Positions 57,739-64,000 of a stretch of 64,000 nucleotides of DNA are shown piece after piece. This stretch comes from Streptomyces atroolivaceus. GTDB taxonomy: Bacteria > Actinomycetota > Actinomycetes > Streptomycetales > Streptomycetaceae. How positions within the stretch are numbered: the first letter of the stretch is position 1; the number at the start of each line of letters is the position of its first letter. The stretch is taken from the NCBI RefSeq assembly GCF_000717025.1, contig NZ_JNXG01000007.1, positions 1-64,000 of the forward strand, read 5' to 3'. The position numbers and the translations under genes were made by a program. The notes beneath the pieces were generated by a model. That model did not search any database and was not told the DNA's origin. It worked only from the letters and a program-made list of their open reading frames with translations.

Positions 57739-57980
57739 CCCGGAAGGACCGACGGCTGCGCGAAGCGGTCACTGAAGCCCCGCCGTCCTCGAACACGGCT
57801 CACCCACCTCAGGCCCTGGCGCATCCTCACCAAGGTCCGGGTGAACACCCGCCAGGCGACCCACACCACCCCCGCGACCTGCGAACTTCAGGATGAATAC
57901 CTCTCGATGGGCTCTCCAGGAGACTCCGGCAGTCGAGGCCGGAGCAGAATCAGGCCGGACAGAACCGCAGGAGGGAAAGC
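57739..57980. other. Intergenic region with a possible IS transposase scrap
   Basis: No intact gene. A + strand frame near 57815-57890 reads RPWRILTKVRVNTRQATHTTPATCEL, reminiscent of the C-terminal end of IS5/IS4-type transposases (xxWRILTKxRVNxRxAT), but short and isolated. Confidence 0.3.
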
Positions 57981-59234
57981 ATGACCGAGACCAGCAACAC
58001 CCGATCCGCCACCAGTGAAGCGCAGGGTGCGCCACGGAGCCGACTGCAGCGCCTCATGCGCTACATCCCCCTGATCGCCCCCGTCCTTCTGTGGGCCGTG
58101 CCGTGCTGGGTTCTCCTGCACACCGGTCAGCACTGGCCGCTCCCCGTCACGCTGATCGGCACCACGCTGTTCGCCCTCGGCCTGATCGGTATGCCGCTCG
58201 CGATGGTGCGCGGTCACGGTCGGCGCCAGCAGGACCGGGCGGCGATCGTCGGTGACACGCTGCTGGGCAGCGCATGGGTCCTGTTCACCTGGTCCGTTCT
58301 GCTCGGCGTCCTGCTGCGGCTCGCCCTGACCGTGGCCGGCGTCGGTGACGGACAGGACCGGGCGCGCATCGTCACCTGGGCCGTCCTCGGCACAGCCGCC
58401 CTGCTGCTCGTCTGGGGGTACGCCGAGGCCCGACGCGTGCCACGGGTCCGCCGGCTCGACGTGCTGCTCCCGCGTCTGGGAGCCGGCTTGGACGGCACCC
58501 GAGTCGTCCTGATCACCGACACCCACTACGGTCCGCTCGACCGCGCCCGCTGGTCGGCACGGGTCTGCGAGACGGTGAACACCCTGGAGGCCGACCTGGT
58601 CTGCCACACCGGCGACATCGCGGACGGCACGGCCGAACGCCGTCGTGCCCAGGCCGTTCCACTGGGCACCGTGCAGGCGACCCGGGCCCGTGTCTACGTC
58701 ACCGGCAACCACGAGTACTACAGCGAGGCCCAGGGCTGGGTCGACCTGATGGACGAGCTGGGCTGGCAGCCACTGCGCAACCGCCACCTGCTGCTCGAAC
58801 GCGGCGGTGACACCCTCGTGGTCGCCGGCGTCGATGACGTCACCGCCGAGTCCTCCGGGCTGGCGGGCCACCGCGCCCACCTCGCCGGAGCCCTCCACGG
58901 CGCCGACTCCGGCCTCCCCGTCCTCCTCCTCGCCCACCAGCCCAAGTTCGTCGACCGCGCGGCAGCCCACGGCATCGACCTCCAGCTCTCCGGCCACACC
59001 CACGGCGGCCAGATCTGGCCCTTCCACCACTTGGTCCGCCTCGACCAACCAGCCGTCGCCGGCCTCAGCCACCACGGCGCTCGCACCCTCCTCTACACCA
59101 GCCGCGGCACCGGCTTCTGGGGCCCGCCCTTCCGCGTCTTCGCCCCCAGCGAGATCACCCTGCTCGTACTGCGCTCCCCGCAGCAGCCCGCTTCGCCCGA
59201 GAACGATCCCGCAGTCGGGCCAGGGGCCTCGTGA
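57981..59234 (+). CDS. Membrane metallophosphoesterase (YkuE-like)
   Basis: 417-aa protein with four or five N-terminal transmembrane helices (YIPLIAPVLLWAVPCWVLL, LPVTLIGTTLFALGLIGMPLAM, and others) followed by a calcineurin-like phosphoesterase domain from about residue 170. Metal-binding motifs are complete: ITDTHYG (DxH), HTGDIADG (GD), VTGNHEYYS (GNHE), LAHQPKF (H) and LSGHTHGGQIWPFH (GHxH). Related proteins hydrolyse lipid-linked phosphates at the membrane. GAGGGAAAG precedes the ATG. The downstream gene starts inside its stop codon. Confidence 0.9.
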   Translation: MTETSNTRSATSEAQGAPRSRLQRLMRYIPLIAPVLLWAVPCWVLLHTGQHWPLPVTLIGTTLFALGLIGMPLAMVRGHGRRQQDRAAIVGDTLLGSAWVLFTWSVLLGVLLRLALTVAGVGDGQDRARIVTWAVLGTAALLLVWGYAEARRVPRVRRLDVLLPRLGAGLDGTRVVLITDTHYGPLDRARWSARVCETVNTLEADLVCHTGDIADGTAERRRAQAVPLGTVQATRARVYVTGNHEYYSEAQGWVDLMDELGWQPLRNRHLLLERGGDTLVVAGVDDVTAESSGLAGHRAHLAGALHGADSGLPVLLLAHQPKFVDRAAAHGIDLQLSGHTHGGQIWPFHHLVRLDQPAVAGLSHHGARTLLYTSRGTGFWGPPFRVFAPSEITLLVLRSPQQPASPENDPAVGPGAS

Positions 59235-59800
59235 CCGGGCTCGAGCAGGACATGAATCGGATCTCGGACGGTCTGTCAATCGTGCACGCGCTCGAGCGCG
59301 TTCTCGGTCGAAGGTTTTCCGAGAAGACTCCGCAGTGGACAGATCTCGGCTTCCCTGTGATCGACAGGGGCAAGTACGCGATCTTCCCGCTCGCAGTGGC
59401 CCGTGCGCAGGAGGACGGCGATTCCGGAAGGGCCGAGCGCCTGTCGGACATGAGGCGCAGCCTGCAACGCAGCTGCGTCCACTTCTTCGGAGGCGATGAC
59501 TTCCATGCGGAGATGGGGCTCGATGCCGAGGACGGGTACGGCCGAAAGCTCGCTGACGCCGGAGCCGTCGTCACCGGACCGCCCCGGGAGTGCTTGTGGT
59601 GTATCCAGCGCTTCGCCGTGGTGCTCGCGCACTCGGTCGATCGGCAACGCGCGTCGGAATCCCTGGCCCTCCACATCGTCCCGATGGACTGGGTCCGGTA
59701 CCGCCCGATCAACTCGGGAACACAACGCGAAGCATCACGCTACCGACGGATCATCAGGGAACGGGACGCCGCCGATGTGGTCTGGTCGTGGCCGCTTTAG
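59231..59800 (+). CDS. Hypothetical protein coupled to the metallophosphoesterase (189 aa)
   Basis: Soluble protein starting at GTG 59231 (overlapping the upstream stop) or possibly ATG 59252: LSIVHALERVLGRRFSEKTPQWTDLGFPVIDRGKYAIFPLAVARAQEDG...LQRSCVHFFGGDDFHAEMGLDAED, with a Cys-x2-Cys (CLWCIQRF). Codon use is a little less GC-biased than neighbours, suggesting a horizontally acquired or orphan gene. No family recognised and no signal or membrane segment. Confidence 0.7.
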   Translation: MTGLEQDMNRISDGLSIVHALERVLGRRFSEKTPQWTDLGFPVIDRGKYAIFPLAVARAQEDGDSGRAERLSDMRRSLQRSCVHFFGGDDFHAEMGLDAEDGYGRKLADAGAVVTGPPRECLWCIQRFAVVLAHSVDRQRASESLALHIVPMDWVRYRPINSGTQREASRYRRIIRERDAADVVWSWPL

Positions 59801-60100
59801 TTTCCGGACGAATGAGGAGTCTGATTGGCGGCTGCCGGCCCTCCGCCCGATGCAGGGCGGGGGCGGGTGGCACCCCACCGGGCCGAACCGGAGTACGACC
59901 ACCACGGTCGGTCCGCAGCGGTGCTGATGCACTGCTCGATGTCCCGCACCCTGGCGGCGGCACCCTGGTGGCCGCCACCGGCACCTTCCCCTTCTCGGGC
60001 CCCTGCGCCATGGCGGAGGGCCTGGTGACCCGCCGGCAGGAAGCCCAGTCGGGCATCGCGGACACAGGGGGTCAGCCGACTGCTGGAGGGCTTTCTCACG

Positions 60101-60572
60101 ATGACGGACTTCACCCCCGCCGCGGTCGCCGAGGCAGCGGAGTGGTGGAGCGCCGAGGACGTCGCGAAAGGCTTCGCCGCGAACGCCGCGACCGCCGCGA
60201 CCGCCGCGCTCGGGGAGGAACGGGCCGCGACCGCCCCTCGACCAGGAGGCGGTGAACCGCTTCTGCCGGATCCGGGCCGACTCCGGGTACAACGATCGCT
60301 GGGATGTGCACTGCGTCCTCTTCGGCAGCCGCACCCTTGAGGAGACGGGCGAATCCCGGGACGATCTCCTGCTCTTGACGCAGACGCCGGGACTCGAGCG
60401 CGTCGACGTCCCACCGGGATCCGCCACCGGGGAGGTGTGGGTCCGCACGGACCCCCGGAGCGACGCCGAACTCGAAAACGCTGGTCATAGCCCGCCTCAA
60501 GGCCGGTGCGCCACCGGCCCGGTGTGGTGGAACGAGGCTCCGGCCGGCCCGCTCCGGCCGCCTGGACCCTGA
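60101..60572 (+). pseudogene. Possible frameshifted unknown gene
   Basis: ATG 60101 opens MTDFTPAAVAEAAEWWSAEDVAKGFAANAATAATAALGEERAAT. After a one-base shift near 60235 the sequence continues LDQEAVNRFCRIRADSGYNDRWDVHCVLFGSRTLEETGESRDDLLLLTQTPGLERVDVPPGSATGEVWVRTDPRSDAELENAG, then loses coding character before a stop at 60572. The amino-acid composition of the joined product looks genuine, but I recognise no family. The stretch 59801-60100 upstream shows no clear gene. Confidence 0.4.
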
Positions 60573-60790
60573 CACCGGGGCAGCTGGACGGCAGAGCGTG
60601 TGTGACGCCGACATGACGCGACTTTCGCTACCCAGGGCTCGTCCCGGCCTGTTCGGCCCGGCGGACTCGCCCGACTCGTTGGCACCCGTAGACGTGAAGC
60701 ACCGGCCTCGGCCGATCCCCAGGCGCGACGAAGACCCGCCGGTGACCGGCCGGGGGCGGTGTGTGCCCACGCCGTCTCCGCGACCGAGGT

Positions 60791-60832
60791 GCCGGTTCGA
60801 CCCGGGAGGAGGCCGAACCGGCGTCTTCCACT
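60791..60832 (-). terminator. Hairpin downstream of the Baeyer-Villiger monooxygenase gene
   Basis: GCCGGTTCG (60791-60799) pairs with CGAACCGGC (60824-60832) across a 24-nt spacer, 46 nt beyond the stop of the leftward monooxygenase gene. The region 60573-60877 otherwise holds nothing recognisable. Confidence 0.45.
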
Positions 60833-60877
60833 GATCCTGCCCGGGTGCAGCACGGGGCGGAGGTGACTGTGTGAGTC

Positions 60878-62680
60878 CTAGAGGGCGGCCTTGGGCTGCA
60901 GGACCTCGCCGATGGACTCCTCGCGCCACTGCTTGAGCAGTTGGTGGAACGTGAAGGCTCCGTGGGGGTAGGCGCTCGCGGTGTTCGGACGTCCGAGCCC
61001 CTCGCGGTTGTAGTAGCCGGGGGTGCATCCGGCGTGGAACCACTCGTGGTCCGCGGCGTCCTTGGCCATCACAGCTGCCCAGGCGTCCTCGGCTTCGGGG
61101 GACGGTTCGATGAGCGCGCACGCCGTTTCGGCCGCCGCTACGAGGGCGGCGGCGTGGACTGCCTGCTCGTCGAGTATGTGCGTGAAGTTGACGCTGCTGG
61201 CGTTGTGCAGGGACCCCATGTGGATCAGGTTCGGAAAGCCGTTGCCGGTGAAGCCGTGCAGGGTCCGCGGGCCCTGCTGCGCCCAGGCGTGCAGAAGTTG
61301 CGTGCCGCCTCGGCCGTGGACGGGGAGCGTCCCGGAGAAGATGCCGGAAACCCCCACGGAGAATCCCGTGGCGAAGATCAGGCAGTCGAGTTCGTAGGTG
61401 TCGTCGCCGACGACGGCCCCCTGCTCGGTGATGCGCTCGATGCCGTGAGTGTCGGCGGTGTCGACGAGGGAAACGTTGTCGCGGTTGAACGACGCGTAGT
61501 ACTTGTCGGAGAACGTGGGGCGTTTGCAGGCGTACCGGTACCAGGGCTTGAGCTTCTCCGCCGTGTCCGGGTCGGTGACGGTCTGCTCGACACGGGCGCG
61601 CAGCTCGTTCATCTTGGCGGCGTCGGCCAATTCGTAAGCAGCCTCGAAGGACGGCCCCTGCTCGTCGCGGCGGAAGCTGGGCAGGAGCTTTTCCAGGAGA
61701 GCGGCCGAGGCGGTCCAGCCGTCGGCCACGAGGTCCTGGTCGGCCTGCTCGCCGGAGACGATCGCCAAGAAGTTCTCACGACGCTCGCGGGCCCAGCCCT
61801 CCCGGTCGGCGCCGACATCCGCGGCTGTGGTGCGGCGGTTGGCGCGCACGTCCACACTTGAGGGGGTGCGCTGGAAGACGTAGACGTGCTCGGCGTCCTC
61901 GGCCAGCATCGGGATGGCCTGGACGCCGGTGGCCCCGGTGCCGACGATGCCCACCCGCTTACCCCTGAGGCCGGTCATCCCGCCGTCCGGGGTGCCGCCG
62001 GTGTAGGAGTAGTCCCAGCGCGACGTGTGGAAGGTATGGCCCTGGAAGGTCTCGATGCCGGGTATCCCGGGCAGCTTCGGCTCGGACAGGGTGCCGGTGG
62101 CCGTGACGACGTACGTCGCGTGGAAAGCGTCGCCGCGGTCGGTGGCCACGATCCACGTCTCGGACGCCTGGTCCCAGGTGAGCGAGGTGACCGCGGTGGA
62201 GAACAGGGCGTCCGGATAGAGGTCGTACTTCTCGGCGATGCGCACCGCGTGGCGGCGGATCTCCTCGCCGGGAGCGTACTTCCACTCCGGCACGTAGCCG
62301 GTCTCGTCGAGCATCGGCAGGTAGACGTGCGACTCGATGTCGCAGTGGATGCCCGGGTAGCGGTTCCAGTACCAGGTGCCGCCGAAGTCGCCGCCCTTCT
62401 CGACGATCCGCACGCGTCCCACGCCCTGCTGCCGCATCCGTGCCCCGGCGAGGATGCCGCCGAACCCGCCACCGATCACAGCGACGTCGACGGTGTCCGT
62501 CAGCGGCTCACGCGCGGCCACTTCGCCCGCGTAGGGATCGGCGGCGTAGTAGCCGAACTCGGCTTCTGTCCGGCGGTACTGGCGGGCACCGTCCGTCCGT
62601 ACCCGCCGTTCACGTTCGAGGCTGTAGCGCTGCCGCAGGGCGTCGATGTCGTTGGGGTCCGTCGCTTGAGTGCTCGTCAT
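60878..62680 (-). CDS. Flavin-dependent Baeyer-Villiger monooxygenase
   Basis: 600-aa FAD/NADPH monooxygenase that inserts oxygen into ketones to give esters or lactones. It has FAD-binding AVIGGGFGGILAGARMRQQG, the type I BVMO fingerprint FxGxxxHTxxWD as FQGHTFHTSRWD, the NADPH-binding GKRVGIVGTGATGVQAI, and DFGGTWYWNRYPGIHCDIESHVYL typical of cyclohexanone/cyclopentadecanone-type enzymes. Start ATG 62680 (MTSTQATDPNDIDALRQRY). Monocistronic and divergent from a lipoprotein lactonase-like gene; a lactone product would make that pairing meaningful, though this is an inference. Confidence 0.93.
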   Translation of the reverse strand: MTSTQATDPNDIDALRQRYSLERERRVRTDGARQYRRTEAEFGYYAADPYAGEVAAREPLTDTVDVAVIGGGFGGILAGARMRQQGVGRVRIVEKGGDFGGTWYWNRYPGIHCDIESHVYLPMLDETGYVPEWKYAPGEEIRRHAVRIAEKYDLYPDALFSTAVTSLTWDQASETWIVATDRGDAFHATYVVTATGTLSEPKLPGIPGIETFQGHTFHTSRWDYSYTGGTPDGGMTGLRGKRVGIVGTGATGVQAIPMLAEDAEHVYVFQRTPSSVDVRANRRTTAADVGADREGWARERRENFLAIVSGEQADQDLVADGWTASAALLEKLLPSFRRDEQGPSFEAAYELADAAKMNELRARVEQTVTDPDTAEKLKPWYRYACKRPTFSDKYYASFNRDNVSLVDTADTHGIERITEQGAVVGDDTYELDCLIFATGFSVGVSGIFSGTLPVHGRGGTQLLHAWAQQGPRTLHGFTGNGFPNLIHMGSLHNASSVNFTHILDEQAVHAAALVAAAETACALIEPSPEAEDAWAAVMAKDAADHEWFHAGCTPGYYNREGLGRPNTASAYPHGAFTFHQLLKQWREESIGEVLQPKAAL

Positions 62681-62875
62681 GTGGGGGTCTCACTCCAATC
62701 GGTCGGCCGCATCGGATCGAGCGGCCGTCCGCTACGGTAGCAACTACCGGACAATGCTGTCCGGTTGCGGCACGAGTGACCCTCACACGCGTGCAGGGCG
62801 CCTCCGCGCCCCCGTACGGACCAGGCGAACCACCTGGCCGACGGGCTCCCCACAGACAGGAAGAGTGATCCCCCC

Positions 62876-63898
62876 GTGCGACGACTCCCGGTCCGATCCC
62901 TCGCAGCGCTCGCCACCGCCGGCACGCTGGCCCTCACCGGATGCGGTACGGAAACGAGCGGCTCTGCCGTCGGTGCACCGGCCGCCGCCGGTGCGGACAG
63001 GACCATCCGCGCCCACCAGGTCATGCAGTTGACCAAGGTGCACGAAGCGACCGGGATGACCCTGCTCGAAGGCCCCACCTTCGACGAGGACGGCAGACTG
63101 CTGGTCGTCGACGTCACCGCACCTGCGGGGAAGCCGAAGGTGATGCGCGTCGACGTGAGGAAGAAGACGTCGCGGGCCGTGCACACCGATGACCGGGGGG
63201 CTTACACCTCGGCGCAGTTCAGCCCGTACGACGGCCGCCTGTACCTGACCGACTACGCCCATGGTGAGGTTGTCAGTCTGGCCCCCGACGGAAGCGACTC
63301 GCGGACCTTCTTCTCCGGCGAAGTCGACGGGGCGAAGATGAACCCTGACGACATCGCCTTCGACAAGGAGGGCAACCTGTACGTCAGCGACTCACGCAGC
63401 CTGTCCACGGGTGATGCGCGGGGGCGGGTGGTGCGGATCGAGCGCGACGGCAAGAAGTCCACCGTCCTCGCCGACGGACTCGCCTCGGTGAACGGAATCT
63501 CCTTCGACGCGGACTACCGGGGGCTGTGGATCAGCGAACTCACACAGAACCGGATCTCCTACCTCCGCCTCGACGAGGAGGGAGACATGACCTCCCGGCA
63601 CACCGCGATCCGCGTGGACGGCGGGATCGCCCAGACCGACTCGATCGCCGTGGACGCGGACGGCAACCTCTACCAGGCCCTCCACGGCCGAGCGGCGATG
63701 GCCGTGTACAGCAAGCACGGCGAACACCTGGCGACCGTCGAGATCCCCACCCGCCCCGAAGGGCTCGAGTCGGCGACGAACGTGGCCATCACACCCGGCG
63801 GGACCAAGGCATACATGACCGTCAGCGGACCGGCCGGCGGATACCTGTACACGTTCGACGCCCTGGGGAAGGGCACCCGGCAGTCCAACGGCGGCTGA
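62876..63898 (+). CDS. Lipoprotein with SMP-30/gluconolactonase-like beta-propeller
   Basis: 340-aa exported lipoprotein: signal MRRLPVRSLAALATAGTLALTGCG with lipobox LTGC, so membrane-anchored outside. The mature part is a six-bladed propeller of the SMP-30/Drp35 lactonase type: EGPTFDEDGRLLVVDVTA, SAQFSPYDGRLYLTDYAHGEV, NPDDIAFDKEGNLYVSDSRS, ASVNGISFDADYRGLWISE, DSIAVDADGNLYQALHGR. The metal-site pattern (E, N, D) is consistent with lactone hydrolysis. GTG 62876 begins the signal peptide. Divergent from the Baeyer-Villiger monooxygenase with a 195-bp shared promoter region. Confidence 0.85.
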   Translation: MRRLPVRSLAALATAGTLALTGCGTETSGSAVGAPAAAGADRTIRAHQVMQLTKVHEATGMTLLEGPTFDEDGRLLVVDVTAPAGKPKVMRVDVRKKTSRAVHTDDRGAYTSAQFSPYDGRLYLTDYAHGEVVSLAPDGSDSRTFFSGEVDGAKMNPDDIAFDKEGNLYVSDSRSLSTGDARGRVVRIERDGKKSTVLADGLASVNGISFDADYRGLWISELTQNRISYLRLDEEGDMTSRHTAIRVDGGIAQTDSIAVDADGNLYQALHGRAAMAVYSKHGEHLATVEIPTRPEGLESATNVAITPGGTKAYMTVSGPAGGYLYTFDALGKGTRQSNGG

Positions 63899-63910
63899 CG
63901 CCCCCGGCCG

Positions 63911-64000
63911 TCACCCCTCGAAAGGCCGGACCGGCCCCACTTCGACGTCGAGGAGCCGCCATGCGGCCCTCGCCCGGCGTTCCCGCACCTCGCGTGTGGG
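63911..64000 (-). CDS. C-terminal end of an unidentified gene (partial)
   Basis: An open leftward frame reads PTREVRERRARAAWRLLDVEVGPVRPFEG-stop (TGA at 63911-63913), with actinobacterial codon bias and the look of a protein C-terminus. An alternative is a rightward start at ATG 63961 with GAGGAG upstream; only one of the two is likely real. Confidence 0.35.
   Translation of the reverse strand, partial: PTREVRERRARAAWRLLDVEVGPVRPFEG

Noticed and set aside
1-64000. tRNA, rRNA, riboswitch, CRISPR array or integrase-associated attachment site
   Set aside because: I found no cloverleaf-like sequence with T-loop consensus, no recognised riboswitch core, no repeat-spacer array and no integrase gene; a covariance-model scan would be needed to exclude small RNAs.

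Overview
The window is high-GC actinobacterial chromosome and almost certainly Streptomyces. It carries an ectoine operon, the complete 2-methylisoborneol (2-MIB) odorant cluster with its encapsulin-type shell protein, SARP and MmyB-type regulators, SpoIIE phosphatases, a CsbD protein, rare TTA (bldA-type) codons, and many GTG starts and stop/start overlaps. The gene mix (secreted hydrolases, regulators, stress functions, IS debris, decayed genes) looks like a chromosome arm or other accessory region, not the conserved core.

Layout. 1-0.7 kb: start of a leftward ectoine operon (ectA, ectB running off the edge). 1.6-4.6 kb: secreted LamG protein and an unknown protein. 4.9-8.6 kb: family 2B encapsulin shell, 2-MIB synthase and GPP methyltransferase, which together make 2-MIB from geranyl diphosphate with the cyclase expected inside the shell. 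8.8-11.5 kb: acyl-CoA oxidase-like enzyme and a GNAT acetyltransferase. 11.9-19.2 kb: a LuxR-HTH/SARP fusion regulator followed by secreted enzymes (cutinase-like, lysozyme-like/propeller, esterase, aculeacin-type acylase). Three promoters here share 11-bp-period direct repeats placed 8 bp before a -10, as expected of SARP sites. 19.3-22.5 kb: frameshifted Imm10 immunity gene and IS5-family scraps around a membrane HTH protein/secreted protein pair. 22.6-26.2 kb: two more seven-bladed-propeller exoproteins with other N-terminal modules.

26.4-31 kb: FHA-like protein plus coupled Ser/Thr kinase, an unknown protein and a SpoIIE phosphatase. 31-34 kb: cold-shock group (small conserved protein, CBS protein, DEAD-box helicase, cold-shock protein) with a perfect terminator. 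34.4-36.9 kb: arsenic resistance (CVC-type ArsR with operator over its start codon, ArsR-Acr3 operon, divergent ArsC). 37.9-41.5 kb: second SpoIIE phosphatase and a PQQ-propeller kinase. 41.8-45.7 kb: acyltransferase-3, then an MFS exporter (two TTA codons) with downstream TetR and a 31-bp palindromic operator. 46.3-48 kb: CsbD, RsbW-like ATPase, a tiny membrane protein, two perfect hairpins and a gene broken at a G8 run. 48.1-51.7 kb: zinc alcohol dehydrogenase, SDR, decayed carboxymuconolactone decarboxylase and cupin, divergent from an MmyB-type regulator.

52.2-54.6 kb holds the best candidate for an undescribed system: a coupled operon of a highly repetitive 91-aa peptide (repeats ending in PGVHDGGADGG), a JmjC-type oxygenase with complete HxD...H iron ligands, and a sucrase/ferredoxin-like thioredoxin-fold protein. 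This could be a RiPP-like or protein-hydroxylation system. 54.7-63.9 kb: alpha/beta hydrolase, SnoaL stub, IS256 scrap, SnoaL/LysR divergent pair with a perfect T-N11-A palindrome, membrane metallophosphoesterase, unknown protein, a decayed stretch, a Baeyer-Villiger monooxygenase and a lipoprotein of the SMP-30/lactonase type.
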